From NCBI RefSeq assembly GCF_014337215.1, contig NZ_CP060635.1:3791501-3855500 (forward strand): 64,000 nt of DNA, written 5' to 3'. Shown here in pieces: positions 22,917-31,791 of the stretch (position 1 is the stretch's first letter; the number at the start of each line of letters is the position of its first letter). Position numbers and translations under genes: made by a program. The DNA is from Wansuia hejianensis. GTDB taxonomy: Bacteria > Bacillota > Clostridia > Lachnospirales > Lachnospiraceae. Under the pieces are notes generated by a model. The model worked only from the letters and a program-made list of their open reading frames with translations, was not told where the DNA came from and searched no databases.

Positions 22917-23460
22917 AAAGAGGCCGGAGGCGCCGGAGCAAGTGATAGCTGCCAGACGGAAGAGACTCGCAAACCAGGCGGAGATTACTTCCTTCGCGGC
23001 TCGCGGCGTTCTGCTGGTTTTACTGCTGTGTGTGATTTTCGGAATCGTCTTTGGAATTACACCTATGAAAAATAATGACATGTCGCCGGGTATCGGCGCA
23101 GGAGATCTGCTGCTGTATTTCCGCCTGGAAAATGAGCTGCGTGCCCAGGACATAGTGGTGTGGGAAGAAGCAGGTACCCAGTATGTCGGCCGAATCGTGG
23201 CGCAGGGCGGGGATGCTGTGGAGATTACGGAGGATTACAGGCTGAAAATCAACGGAAGCGTTGTCATTGAAAATAATATTTATTATTCAACGCCCAGATA
23301 TGACAGCGGGGTTGAATATCCCCTGACATTGGGTGAAGACCAATATTTTATTCTGTGTGATTACCGGGAAGGCGGGAAGGACAGCCGATATTGCGGTGCG
23401 GTGGACAGAAGTGAGATTAAAGGCAAGGTAATTACCGTGATCCGCCGCAACAACTTATAG
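22900..23460 (+). CDS. SipA-like pseudo-signal-peptidase, pilus assembly factor
   Basis: A 186-residue signal peptidase I homolog. GTG 22900 is chosen for the AGAGAGGA site. One N-terminal membrane helix (VLLVLLLCVIFGIVFGI) precedes the peptidase fold (GDLLLYFRL, DIVVWEEAG, GDAVEI, DNR-like DYREGGKDSR). The catalytic Ser of the usual SMxP box is Asp (NNDMSPG), and the catalytic Lys of YVKRVIG is Gly (YVGRIVA). Exactly these Ser-to-Asp and Lys-to-Gly changes are known in Streptococcus pyogenes SipA, which is required for pilus polymerisation without peptidase activity. So it is most likely a catalytically dead assembly chaperone. Confidence 0.82.
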   Translation: MKQMTEKRPEAPEQVIAARRKRLANQAEITSFAARGVLLVLLLCVIFGIVFGITPMKNNDMSPGIGAGDLLLYFRLENELRAQDIVVWEEAGTQYVGRIVAQGGDAVEITEDYRLKINGSVVIENNIYYSTPRYDSGVEYPLTLGEDQYFILCDYREGGKDSRYCGAVDRSEIKGKVITVIRRNNL

Positions 23461-23603
23461 ACGACGGGCCGCAGACAGACGGAGAAGCGATCTGTTGCCA
23501 GGGATATCGCGGATGCCGGTTCACGCCTTTGAGATAAAGCCTGCGCAGCGGCGCGGCAAAGACATAGTAAACAATATTTCAAGGAAAAGAGAGGATATGT
23601 AAA

Positions 23604-24659
23604 ATGAAGAAACGTTTTTTAAGCAGACTATCTGCGGCCGTGGCCGCCGGAATTTTAACAGTGGCCGCTCTGGGATTCAATGTGTATGCAGCTGGCGCAG
23701 GAAATTCAAAAGGCAATGTATCTTTTGAAAAAACACTGGATATGGCCGGAGCAGAGGGAGCAAGCGTCCCGGACGTCACTTTTGGATGGACAATCGTGCC
23801 TGGCACGGGAGTTGCAGCCACCGGTAGCAATCCGGAAATCCTGGCAGGCGTCGGACAGCCTGTGGTAAGCGATGTGGCATACAGTCATACGGACAGTGCG
23901 GAGGATCTGACAAAAACTGCGGCTGTAGACTTTTCAAACGTGATATTCCCTGCTCCGGGAATTTACCGCTATGTGGTTACAGAAGAAGCTTCGCAGAATG
24001 CCGATGTTACCAATGACAGCAATCGTGTCCGCTATCTGGATATCTATGTGGAAAATGGGACAGAGCCGGATACCTATGTAATCAGTCATTCAGTCCTGTT
24101 GACAGAAGCAGTCACCCCTGGTCTGGACGGTAAATACGGAGACGGGACGTCCGGAAAAAGCAGCGGCTATGTAAACGCTTATGAGACTTACAGCCTGACT
24201 CTCAGTAAAGAGGTTACCGGTTCCATGGGAAACAAAGGGCAGGAGTTTGATTTCACCGTTGAATTCACAGGCCCCGCCAATGCCGTCTTCACCTATGGCA
24301 ATGAAACAATCAGCCTGGATGGGCAGGGCAAGGCGTCTGTGACAGGAATCAGTCTGTCAGACGGAGACTCCATTGAGATTACAGGTATTCCTTCTACGGT
24401 GACTTACAAAATTACCGAAAATATTGCATCGACAGAGGGCTATACGACCAGTTATCAGATTAATAACGGCGCGGCAGCCGATGGGACTGTAACCGGCAGC
24501 CAGACGATGGGTAAAGCGGATCATACAGTAGCGTTTACCAATAACAAGGAAGCTGTGACACCAACAGGTATCTTTATGAACTGTGTGCCGTTTGTACTGA
24601 TGGTGGCGCTGGCAGCCGCGGCTGCGTTCCTGTTCCTGCGCAGAAGGAACCGTGCATAA
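23604..24659 (+). CDS. Major pilin, Spy0128-type, with VTPTG sorting signal
   Basis: A 351-residue secreted protein: signal peptide (residues ~7-31, cut near VYAAG), a first Spy0128/FctA-like domain (NVSFEKTL near 38 with candidate isopeptide Lys; YRYVVTEEA with Glu; VRYLDIYVEN with Asn), and a second domain starting YSLTLSKEVTGSMGNKGQEFDF (~195). The C terminus is a sorting signal: VTPTG (~317), hydrophobic helix, RRRNRA. Domains of this kind carry self-formed Lys-Asn cross-links. Preceded by 143 nt of non-coding sequence, so it may have a separate transcript or processing site. RBS AAGAGAGGA. Confidence 0.88.
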   Translation: MKKRFLSRLSAAVAAGILTVAALGFNVYAAGAGNSKGNVSFEKTLDMAGAEGASVPDVTFGWTIVPGTGVAATGSNPEILAGVGQPVVSDVAYSHTDSAEDLTKTAAVDFSNVIFPAPGIYRYVVTEEASQNADVTNDSNRVRYLDIYVENGTEPDTYVISHSVLLTEAVTPGLDGKYGDGTSGKSSGYVNAYETYSLTLSKEVTGSMGNKGQEFDFTVEFTGPANAVFTYGNETISLDGQGKASVTGISLSDGDSIEITGIPSTVTYKITENIASTEGYTTSYQINNGAAADGTVTGSQTMGKADHTVAFTNNKEAVTPTGIFMNCVPFVLMVALAAAAAFLFLRRRNRA

Positions 24660-25437
24660 AAAACGTACCGGGGCAGGGCACAGAACTAGGAGGCTGTCCT
24701 GCCTCCAGGCGGCGGCCAGGATCGCGGGGGCAGGCAGCCGCGTTCTCAATGCAGCCGCAGCCCTGCTGATTCTGCTCCTGCTGTTATATGGCGGTTATTC
24801 CCTCTGGGATACTGTCATGATTTACCGGGGCGCTTTCGCGGGAGAAGAATTGCTGCAATACAAGCCTGTGGGAGAGCGGCAGGAAAATCCCACGCTGAAG
24901 GAGCTTCAGGGAATTAATCCGGATGTACGGGCATGGGTGACGGTTGAAGGAACACATATAGATTACCCGGTTGTGCAGGGAAAGACAAATATGGAATATA
25001 TCAATAAAGATGTATTCGGGGATTTCTCTCTGTCGGGTTCGGTATTTTTAGATTGCCGGAACCAGCCGGACTTTTCTGACGGATACAATTTGCTGTACGG
25101 CCATCACATGGATAACGGCGGGGTGTTCAGCGACGTAGCGGAGTTTACCGGTCAGGATTACTTTGACAGCCATCAGAAGGGCGAACTCTATCTGCCTGGC
25201 GGGACACATGCATTCCAGGTGTTTGCCTGCGTGGAGACGGATGCGTTTGACAGCGTGATATTTAGTCCTGGCGGACAGGGAGATCAAATGGATATTTTTC
25301 TGGCATATGTCCGGGATAACGCGGTGCAGTACCGCGAGATCGGCGTCACGGCGTCTGATTCCATAATTGGACTATCAACTTGTGCCGAAGCTGAGACAAA
25401 CGGCCGCGTGATCATTTTCGGACGGCTGGAAGAATAA
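24652..25437 (+). CDS. Class B pilus-associated sortase
   Basis: A 261-residue sortase: basic start, membrane helix (residues ~34-56), then the SrtB-type catalytic domain with the His at ~150 (LYGHHMDNGGVF), Cys244 (IGLSTCAEAE) and Arg252 (NGRVIIFGRL). The GHHM and STC signatures with the long insert are typical of class B sortases, including the SrtC2-type enzymes that polymerise FctA-like pilins. Start GTG 24652 overlaps the pilin stop by 8 nt. It should form the isopeptide bonds between pilin subunits and perhaps anchor the fibre. Confidence 0.88.
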   Translation: MHKKRTGAGHRTRRLSCLQAAARIAGAGSRVLNAAAALLILLLLLYGGYSLWDTVMIYRGAFAGEELLQYKPVGERQENPTLKELQGINPDVRAWVTVEGTHIDYPVVQGKTNMEYINKDVFGDFSLSGSVFLDCRNQPDFSDGYNLLYGHHMDNGGVFSDVAEFTGQDYFDSHQKGELYLPGGTHAFQVFACVETDAFDSVIFSPGGQGDQMDIFLAYVRDNAVQYREIGVTASDSIIGLSTCAEAETNGRVIIFGRLEE

Positions 25438-25464
25438 AGAAGGCACAGGAGGGAGGTGTTTATC

Positions 25465-26094
25465 ATGTTTCAGAGATTCAGAATAAGGTATATGGGCGTA
25501 TTGCTCACCTCAATCCTTGCGGTTCTGTTTTTTCCGGGAAGGGTGCCGGCCGCGGAGCGTTCCTGCGCCGTATCCATACCCGTGGAAATAAGGGTGACAG
25601 GGAATGGCGTGCCGGCGGATGAAGAATATCGGATTCGCATAGGAGGAGAAAACGTTCCGATGCCCGGGGAGACGGAAATTACGCTGAAAGGCGGAGGAAA
25701 AGCGCAGTTTGGGCCAATTACTTATAGTACGCCTGGGGATTACCGGTACCGGATCAGCCAGACAGCGGGAAATGCTGAAAATTTTACTTATGATACATCA
25801 GTTTATACCGTGACTGTCCGGGTGGTAAATAATGAGGAAGACGGCCTCAGCGCTGAGATCTGGGCGGTTAAGGACGGGTCGGAAGATAAGAGCACGGAGA
25901 TCGTGTTCAGCAACAGCTATAAAAAACCTGTAACGCCGGAGCCGAAACCGACAGCGGCGCCGGCCGCCCAGGCGAAGGCGGAAAACGTTGATACAGGAGA
26001 TGATCAGGCGGCTCTGCCATGGGTTACGGCACTCCTTGTGAGTGCTCTGGGAACGGTGCTGGCGGTAAAATTGAAGCCGCGTCACAACAGGTAA
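25465..26094 (+). CDS. Minor (basal/anchor) pilin, Spy0128-type
   Basis: A 209-residue secreted protein. ATG 25465 follows GGAGGT at 7 nt. Signal peptide to about residue 28 (VPAAE), one Spy0128-like domain (residues ~30-145: IPVEIRVTG, YRIRI, GDYRYRISQTAG, YTVTVRVVN, VFSNSYKKP), a Pro/Lys-rich linker (PEPKPTAAPAA, ~150-162), then NVDTGDD followed by a hydrophobic helix and KPRHNR. The Pro-rich linker before the anchor is typical of basal pilins that span the wall. The sorting motif is non-standard (VDTGD). Last gene of the operon, before a strong terminator. Confidence 0.82.
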   Translation: MFQRFRIRYMGVLLTSILAVLFFPGRVPAAERSCAVSIPVEIRVTGNGVPADEEYRIRIGGENVPMPGETEITLKGGGKAQFGPITYSTPGDYRYRISQTAGNAENFTYDTSVYTVTVRVVNNEEDGLSAEIWAVKDGSEDKSTEIVFSNSYKKPVTPEPKPTAAPAAQAKAENVDTGDDQAALPWVTALLVSALGTVLAVKLKPRHNR

Positions 26095-26131
26095 TCTCTT
26101 TTTAATGACCATAAGTAAAGGTTTTCTAAGG

Positions 26132-26166
26132 AAAACGGCATAGCCCGCTGTGGCTGTGCCGTTTTA
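26132..26166 (+). terminator. Terminator of the pilus operon
   Basis: AAAACGGCA-T-AGCC pairs with GGCT-G-TGCCGTTTT around CGCTGT, ending in a short T run. Confidence 0.85.
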
Positions 26167-26298
26167 ACGTTCGGTCCGGGGAAACAGTTTAAATCTAACC
26201 GGCGCAGCGGAGGCGGGATGATCCGGTTGCGCCGCTGTTCTGCAGATGATATAATCAGAGCCAGAGAATTTATGAAAAAAACCAGGGAGTGGCAGGGG

Positions 26299-26538
26299 AT
26301 GTCAGCAGAAAAAAAGCTTCAGATGATGATCTTATTTCCAACAACGACTCAGGCGCTGAAAATGGAAGACTGCTGTCGGACAGGCAAAATGCCGGGCCGC
26401 CTGATACCGGTGCCGGGGCAGGTGCGCGCCGGCTGCGGGATGGGCTGGATCGCCGGGCCGGAGCGTCGCCGCGAATTTGAAAAATTTATGGGAGAGCGGG
26501 GGATCTGCTGGGAAGATATCAGAGAGCTGTATTTATAA
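26299..26538 (+). CDS. DUF3343 protein (putative Se/S carrier)
   Basis: A 79-residue protein from ATG 26299 (AGGGAG 10 nt upstream); the frame is open from an ATG at 26218, which has no clear ribosome site, so the start is uncertain. Seen: MMILFPTTTQALKMEDCC, GRLIPVPGQVRAGCGMGW. These match DUF3343, small proteins with conserved Cys found beside yedF and selD and proposed to carry selenium or sulfur. First gene of the selenium/molybdenum hydroxylase maturation cluster. Confidence 0.8.
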   Translation: MSAEKKLQMMILFPTTTQALKMEDCCRTGKMPGRLIPVPGQVRAGCGMGWIAGPERRREFEKFMGERGICWEDIRELYL

Positions 26539-26625
26539 CCATATTGGTTTTGGCAGTGCGCTCCTGGCCGGATACGTTGATGGTGATGCAAGATCAACAG
26601 AGGAAAACCAAGAAAAAGAGGGACT

Positions 26626-27675
26626 ATGAAAGGAGAGAGCGCGTATATTATGAAATCAGATAGACAGATGTTCTGTCAGAGTGGGGGGTGTACGGCCAAG
26701 CTGGGGCCGGGCGCACTGTCACATGTGCTGGAAAAGCTGCCGAGGAAACAGGATCCGGATCTGCTGGTGGGATATGATCACTCCGATGACGCCGCGGTTT
26801 ACAGGATATCTGACACTACGGCGCTGGTACAGACGCTGGATTTTTTTCCTCCGATGGTGGAGGACCCTTATCTGTTCGGGCAGATAGCGGCGGCCAATGC
26901 CCTCAGTGATATTTACGCCATGGGAGGGGAGGTGCTGACGGCGCTGAACATTGTCTGTTTTCCGGAAAATATGGATTTGAACATTCTGGGGCAGATTCTG
27001 GCAGGCGGTAATGAAAAGGTACGGGAGGGCGGCGGCGTGCTGGCCGGAGGCCATACGATCATGGATGAAGGAATTAAATACGGCCTGTCAGTCTGCGGCA
27101 GAGTTCATCCGGACAGGATTCTGACGAATCATGATTGTGAGGCAGGAGACACCCTGCTTCTTACAAAGCCTTTGGGCGTAGGCCTCACCTGCACGGCGGC
27201 CCGGATGGAGACGGTTTCCGGACCGGATCTGGAGCTGGCGCTGGAATCCATGCGGACTCTGAACAGGAAGGCTTCAGAGGTCATCCGGAAATACCATACC
27301 CATGCCTGCACAGATGTGACAGGCTTTGGATTCCTGGGGCATCTCTGTGAGATGATGGGCGGCCGCCTGACCGCTGTCATCGATCAGGAGAAGATCCCGC
27401 GGATACCGGGGAGTGAATCATACGCGGAAGAGTTCTACCTGACAGCGGCGGCTCAGAGGAACAGGAACCATCTGCAGGGACGGGTCTCGTTTCAGGACTG
27501 CACGTTTGCTATGGAGGAGCTGCTCTTTGATCCTCAGACCTCAGGCGGCCTGCTGGTGAGCATGGCGGCGGAGGATGCCGGACGGGCGCTGAAGGAGCTG
27601 TCGGCACTTGGCCTTCCCTGCGGGATCGTTGGGAAAGTGACCGGCCGGACTGAAAAGGAAGTAATTGTAAGATGA
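26626..27675 (+). CDS. selD: Selenide, water dikinase
   Basis: A 349-residue enzyme making selenophosphate from selenide and ATP. Seen: the catalytic GGCTAK loop (Cys22 and Lys25; a true Cys codon TGT, not TGA), DDAAVY, the FFPPMVEDPYLFGQIAAANALSDIYAMGG block, and GFGFLGHLCEM. Selenophosphate feeds selenocysteine, selenouridine or, as the neighbours suggest, the labile selenium cofactor of molybdenum hydroxylases. Start 26626 has AAGAGGG 4 nt away; ATG 26650 is an alternative. Second gene of a seven-gene plus-strand cluster. Confidence 0.95.
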   Translation: MKGESAYIMKSDRQMFCQSGGCTAKLGPGALSHVLEKLPRKQDPDLLVGYDHSDDAAVYRISDTTALVQTLDFFPPMVEDPYLFGQIAAANALSDIYAMGGEVLTALNIVCFPENMDLNILGQILAGGNEKVREGGGVLAGGHTIMDEGIKYGLSVCGRVHPDRILTNHDCEAGDTLLLTKPLGVGLTCTAARMETVSGPDLELALESMRTLNRKASEVIRKYHTHACTDVTGFGFLGHLCEMMGGRLTAVIDQEKIPRIPGSESYAEEFYLTAAAQRNRNHLQGRVSFQDCTFAMEELLFDPQTSGGLLVSMAAEDAGRALKELSALGLPCGIVGKVTGRTEKEVIVR

Positions 27676-27763
27676 GGCGTCAGGATTTTGTGGAACAGTA
27701 TTTTCAGGATAAAATTGACTGGGCAGGATGAAACGGAATGACGCTGTACAGGAGGTAAGAACA

Positions 27764-28417
27764 ATGATAGAACTGGATGAAAGAGGAAAACCGTGTCCCC
27801 TTCCGGTGGTGGAAGCAAAACGGGCAATGGAGGCGGCTCCGGCGGGCGAAGCGGTGAGCGTAATCGTTGACAATGAAATAGCGGTACAGAACCTGAAGAA
27901 GCTGGCGGGGCAAAAAGGCTGGGGATTTTCCGCCGGACAAACAGGAAACGGATGTTATCAGGCCTGTCTGAGCCGTAAAGGCAGCGCGGCCATTCATACC
28001 GGGGCAGAGGATGGGCAGAGGGATCACGAGACGGCCCCGGAACCGGAAGGAAGTTCGGATATCCCTGCATGCGGCTGTTCTGGCGGCGCTGTGGCAGTTA
28101 TCAGTTCCGACTGTATGGGAAGCGGCGATGAAAGGCTTGGAAAGCTTTTGATGAAAGGTTTCCTTTTTGCACTGACCAGCCAGGAGAGAAAGCCGTCGGC
28201 TGTATTATTTTACAACCGGGGGGCGTTTCTGACCTGCAGCGGTTCGGACTCTCTGGAAGATATAAGGAAGCTGGAGAAAAGCGGCGTGGAGATCCTGACC
28301 TGCGGAACGTGTCTGGATTTTTATGGAATCAAGGATCAACTGGCTGTGGGGCAGGTGACGAATATGTATGAAATTACAGAAAAACAGATGAACGCCGCAT
28401 TGATTGTACGGCCGTGA
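27764..28417 (+). CDS. yedF: YedF, TusA-like selenium metabolism protein
   Basis: A 217-residue protein from ATG 27764 (CAGGAGG). N-terminal TusA/SirA-like domain (ELDERGKPCPLPVVEAKRAM with the CPxP Cys, residues ~1-75), a Gly/Glu linker, then a DsrE-like domain (VISSDCMGSGDERLGKLLMKGFLFAL, residues ~105-215) with several Cys, including ILTCGTCLDFYGI. This two-domain form always travels with selD and Mo-hydroxylase maturation genes; it is thought to handle selenium transfer. Confidence 0.92.
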   Translation: MIELDERGKPCPLPVVEAKRAMEAAPAGEAVSVIVDNEIAVQNLKKLAGQKGWGFSAGQTGNGCYQACLSRKGSAAIHTGAEDGQRDHETAPEPEGSSDIPACGCSGGAVAVISSDCMGSGDERLGKLLMKGFLFALTSQERKPSAVLFYNRGAFLTCSGSDSLEDIRKLEKSGVEILTCGTCLDFYGIKDQLAVGQVTNMYEITEKQMNAALIVRP

Positions 28418-28427
28418 GGAGCTTGTG

Positions 28428-29267
28428 ATGACGCGCAAGGAACAATTGGTGATTGTCCGGGGAGGCGGGGATATCGCTACCGGAACGATTTATAAATTAA
28501 TGGAATGCGGGTACCCGGTGCTGGTGCTGGAGACAGAGAGGCCGTCGGCGATCCGGCGGCTTGCCGCCTTTTCGGAGGCAGCTTATGAAGGGGTGAGCCA
28601 GGTGGAGGGCCATACCTGCCGCCTGGCTGCGGGCTATGAGGAGGCGAAAGCAATCCTTGCCCGGGGAGAGGCGGCCATGCTGACGGATCCGGATTGCAGG
28701 GTGCTGGAGCAGGTACGGCCTTTTGCGCTGGTGGACGCGATTCTTGCCAAACGGAATCTGGGGACGGACAGGAGCATGTCCGGGATTACCATCGCCCTGG
28801 GGCCAGGCTTCAGGGCCGGGGAAGACGTGGATGTAGTCATAGAAACCATGCGGGGTCATGATCTTGGCCGGGTGATCCATGAAGGCAGCGCTCTTCCGGA
28901 CACGGGTACGCCGGGGCTGATTATGGGCTGCGGGCGGGAACGGGTCATTCATGCGCCTGCAAACGGAATTCTACAGTCCTGCCGCAGGATCGGCGATCTG
29001 GTGGAAGAGGGAGAGACGCTGGCCTGGATTTTGGGAGAGGACGGAACCCGGACTGAGGTGAAAGCCACTCTCACAGGGCTTCTCAGGGGAATTCTCCGCG
29101 ATGCTTACAGGGTCACAAAGGGATTTAAGATGGCGGATATTGATCCGAGGAAAGACGAATACCAGAATTGCTTTACCATATCGGATAAGGCCCGCTGCAT
29201 CGCGGGGGGCGTTCTGGAAGGAATACTCTGCATGGAGAGGAGGAACGGCGCAGGTGATCTATCTTGA
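28428..29267 (+). CDS. yqeB: YqeB, selenium-dependent molybdenum hydroxylase maturation protein
   Basis: A 279-residue protein of the EF2563/YqeB family. Start ATG 28428 with GAGGAG upstream. Seen: the N-terminal nucleotide-binding-like VRGGGDIATGTIYKL, PSAIRRLAAFSEA, AILAKRNLGT and PGFRAGEDVDVVIETMRGHDLGRV, and a C-terminal biotinyl-like fold (VEEGETLAWIL). Family members occur only in genomes with selenium-dependent molybdenum hydroxylases; exact reaction not known. Ten nt after yedF. Confidence 0.92.
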   Translation: MTRKEQLVIVRGGGDIATGTIYKLMECGYPVLVLETERPSAIRRLAAFSEAAYEGVSQVEGHTCRLAAGYEEAKAILARGEAAMLTDPDCRVLEQVRPFALVDAILAKRNLGTDRSMSGITIALGPGFRAGEDVDVVIETMRGHDLGRVIHEGSALPDTGTPGLIMGCGRERVIHAPANGILQSCRRIGDLVEEGETLAWILGEDGTRTEVKATLTGLLRGILRDAYRVTKGFKMADIDPRKDEYQNCFTISDKARCIAGGVLEGILCMERRNGAGDLS

Positions 29268-30396
29268 TAATGCCGCCACCAGCTATTACCGTCCCCCGCA
29301 GGTGGCTCAGGCTGTGGCAGAAGCGATGGAGTCAATGGGAAACAGTGCCCGGGGGAGCTGTGAGCCGTCCATGAGGGCGGCACGCATGATCTTCAGAGTG
29401 CGCAGCATGGTGAACCGCCTGTTCCACGGCAGCGGCCCGGAACAGACCGTATTTACCGGTAATGTTACAGAGAGTCTGAATGTTGCCATCAAAGGACTTC
29501 TGAAGCCCGGTGATCTGGCTGTTACCACGGTGCTGGATCATAACAGCGTCCTTCGCCCTCTGTATGAGATGGAGCGGCTCGGCGTCCGTCTGAGGATTGC
29601 AGGCTGTGATTCACGGGGGACGGTAGACTACGAAGGGATAGAAAAAGGCATCCGGGCCGGGGCCAGGGCTGTGGTCTGCACCCACGCTTCTAATTTGACC
29701 GGAAATGTAGTGGATATTCGAAGGATCGGGAAGCTCTGCCGGGAGCAGGGAACGCTGTTTGTGGTTGACGCTGCCCAGACGGCCGGAGAATTCCCTATTG
29801 ATATGGAAAAGGACTGTATAGATGTGCTGTGTTTTACCGGGCATAAAAGCCTGATGGGCCCTCAGGGAACGGGCGGTCTCTGTGTGCGGAGAGGAGTGGA
29901 GATCCGTCCGCTGATCAGCGGGGGAAGCGGGATCAGGACCTTTGACCGGGGGCAGCCGCCGGATATGCCGGAATCGCTGGAGGCCGGAACCCTGAACGGC
30001 CATGGTCTGGCCGGCCTGAAGGCGGCCCTGGAATATCTGGAGGACCAGGGAATAGAAAAATTGACGAAGAGGAAGCAGGAGCTGGCCTGGGAATTCTACC
30101 GGGGGGCGGTGCAGCTTCCTGGAATTAGAGTTTACGGAGATTTTACAGGGCCGGACAGGGCGCCTGTTGTGGCTTTGAATGTGGCGGAAGAGGATTCGGG
30201 GAAGGTGAGTGGTTACCTGGCGGAAAGATTTGGTATCTGTACCAGAAGCGGCGGACATTGCGCGCCGCTGATGCACAGAGCCCTGGGAACTGAAATACAG
30301 GGAGCGGTCAGGTTCAGTTTTTCTCATTTCAATACAGAGGAGGATGTTCAGGAAGCCCTGGCGGCGCTCGGTAAATATGAGGAGGAAATGATGTGA
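29254..30396 (+). CDS. Cysteine-desulfurase-like class V aminotransferase
   Basis: A 380-residue PLP enzyme starting at GTG 29254, overlapping yqeB by 14 nt (GAGGAGG upstream). Seen: YLDNAATSYYRPP, HASNLTGNVVDI, VDAAQTAGEFPIDM with the PLP-binding Asp, CFTGHKSLMGPQGTGG with the Schiff-base Lys, and TRSGGHCAPLMH with the active-site Cys. The form is that of CsdB/SufS-like desulfurases. In this cluster it likely delivers selenium (from selenocysteine) or sulfur for maturation of the hydroxylase cofactor; substrate is inferred from context. Confidence 0.88.
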   Translation: MIYLDNAATSYYRPPQVAQAVAEAMESMGNSARGSCEPSMRAARMIFRVRSMVNRLFHGSGPEQTVFTGNVTESLNVAIKGLLKPGDLAVTTVLDHNSVLRPLYEMERLGVRLRIAGCDSRGTVDYEGIEKGIRAGARAVVCTHASNLTGNVVDIRRIGKLCREQGTLFVVDAAQTAGEFPIDMEKDCIDVLCFTGHKSLMGPQGTGGLCVRRGVEIRPLISGGSGIRTFDRGQPPDMPESLEAGTLNGHGLAGLKAALEYLEDQGIEKLTKRKQELAWEFYRGAVQLPGIRVYGDFTGPDRAPVVALNVAEEDSGKVSGYLAERFGICTRSGGHCAPLMHRALGTEIQGAVRFSFSHFNTEEDVQEALAALGKYEEEMM

Positions 30397-31196
30397 CGGC
30401 AGAAATCTGGTCTTTTGTAGGGGCAGGCGGGAAAACCACCAGCATATTCCAAATTGCCCGTCAGATGTGTGAAAAGGGGCTGCGGGTTCTGATCACCACG
30501 ACCACGCATATGGCAGCGGGGGACCGGGGGCTTTGCCGGATGGAGTCAGCTTTGGAGCTTCTGACGGATGTCAGCGGCAGGGGGGCGCTGATCGCAGAGC
30601 GCATGGCTCCGGGCAGGGCGGTGCTTGCCGGATGCCTTCTGACGGAAAGAGACAGGATGGATGCACGCGGCGGGAAACAGGAGTGCTCCGGCCGTGACGT
30701 GGCAGCCAGTGATAAGATCGGCCCGTTGCCCGAACAGGAGTTTCGCAGCGCGGCAGAGGCAGCAGACGTGGTTCTGGTTGAAGCAGACGGCTCCCGCCGG
30801 ATGCCCTTCAAGGCTCCGGGCGAAAGGGAGCCTGTACCCCATGAGAAAAGCAACAGAATTTTTATAATCGCCGGGCTATCGGCACTGGGGTTTCCGGTCT
30901 GCCGGGCCTGTCACCGGCCGAAGCTGGTGTGTGAGATCACAGGAAGGCCGGAAACCTCCGTTTTGACTACACGGGATATGGCCTGCGTGCTGTACCATGG
31001 CTACATCAGGCCTATGCGCCTGAAGTTTCCCGGGGCTCCGCTGACGGTTCTTCTGAATCAGGCCGACGGGCCAGAGCGTCAGGAAGCAGGCAGGGACGCC
31101 GGGTGCAGGTTGAAAAGCCTGTTGGGCAGTGGGGAAGCGCCTGTGGAAATCTGGCTGAACTCCTGGGCCGGGCCGTTGAAGGGAGAACGCTTATGA
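30393..31196 (+). CDS. yqeC: YqeC, selenium cofactor biosynthesis protein
   Basis: A 267-residue P-loop protein from GTG 30393, overlapping the previous stop by 4 nt. Seen: SFVGAGGKTTSIFQIAR (Walker-A-like), ITTTTHM, VVLVEADGSRRMPFKAPGEREPVP, and AGLSALGFPV. These identify the YqeC family of putative selenium-dependent hydroxylase accessory proteins. Biochemical role undefined. Confidence 0.92.
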   Translation: MTAEIWSFVGAGGKTTSIFQIARQMCEKGLRVLITTTTHMAAGDRGLCRMESALELLTDVSGRGALIAERMAPGRAVLAGCLLTERDRMDARGGKQECSGRDVAASDKIGPLPEQEFRSAAEAADVVLVEADGSRRMPFKAPGEREPVPHEKSNRIFIIAGLSALGFPVCRACHRPKLVCEITGRPETSVLTTRDMACVLYHGYIRPMRLKFPGAPLTVLLNQADGPERQEAGRDAGCRLKSLLGSGEAPVEIWLNSWAGPLKGERL

Positions 31197-31777
31197 AATT
31201 GTATCCAATTGTGCTGGCGGCAGGATTTTCCAGCCGTTTCGGGAGCAATAAGTTACTGCACCCGGTAGAGGGGCTGCCTATGTACAGGCATATTGTGGAC
31301 GTTTTGCTGGATATTTGCAGTGAAGACGGCGGGATAGCCGCTCCGGTAGTGGTCACCCAATATCGGGAGATTGTCTCAGAGCTGGAGGGAAAGCCCCTGT
31401 CTGTTGTGTGGAACTCTGACAGCCGTGAGGGGATTTCATCCTCTGTCAAGGCCGGTCTGCGGGAAGTCCTGAAGCGGAATAAGGGGGACGGGGAGGAGTG
31501 GGGATGCTGCTTTTTCGTAGCTGATCAGCCGTATCTGCTGCGGGATACCGTCAGGCGTTTTTTTAGAAAATTCCCCCTGTGCGGAAAAGGCATCGGGTGC
31601 CTGGGCTATGGCTCAGCGCGCGGAAACCCGGCGGCTTTCCGCGCGAGTTATGTGCCGGAATTAATGGAGCTGGAGGGGGACGGCGGGGGAAAACAGGTGA
31701 TCCGCCGCCACCCGGAGGATCTATGGTGCATGGAGGCCAGTGAGAAATGGGAACTGCAGGACATAGACCGTACCTAG
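31193..31777 (+). CDS. MocA-like molybdopterin nucleotidyltransferase
   Basis: A 194-residue NTP transferase from ATG 31193, overlapping yqeC by 4 nt. Seen: PIVLAAGFSSRFGSNKLL (nucleotide-binding loop), WNSDSREGISSSVKAG, VADQPYLL, GNPAAFRASY, all signatures of MocA/MobA-type enzymes. In this setting it should attach CMP to molybdopterin to make the cytosine dinucleotide cofactor used by xanthine-dehydrogenase-type enzymes. No hydroxylase structural genes follow. Confidence 0.88.
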   Translation: MKLYPIVLAAGFSSRFGSNKLLHPVEGLPMYRHIVDVLLDICSEDGGIAAPVVVTQYREIVSELEGKPLSVVWNSDSREGISSSVKAGLREVLKRNKGDGEEWGCCFFVADQPYLLRDTVRRFFRKFPLCGKGIGCLGYGSARGNPAAFRASYVPELMELEGDGGGKQVIRRHPEDLWCMEASEKWELQDIDRT

Positions 31778-31791
31778 AAAGGAGTATATCA

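Noticed and set aside
26626..27675. SelD as a selenoprotein
   Set aside because: The catalytic position is a TGT cysteine codon in GGCTAK; no internal TGA is involved.
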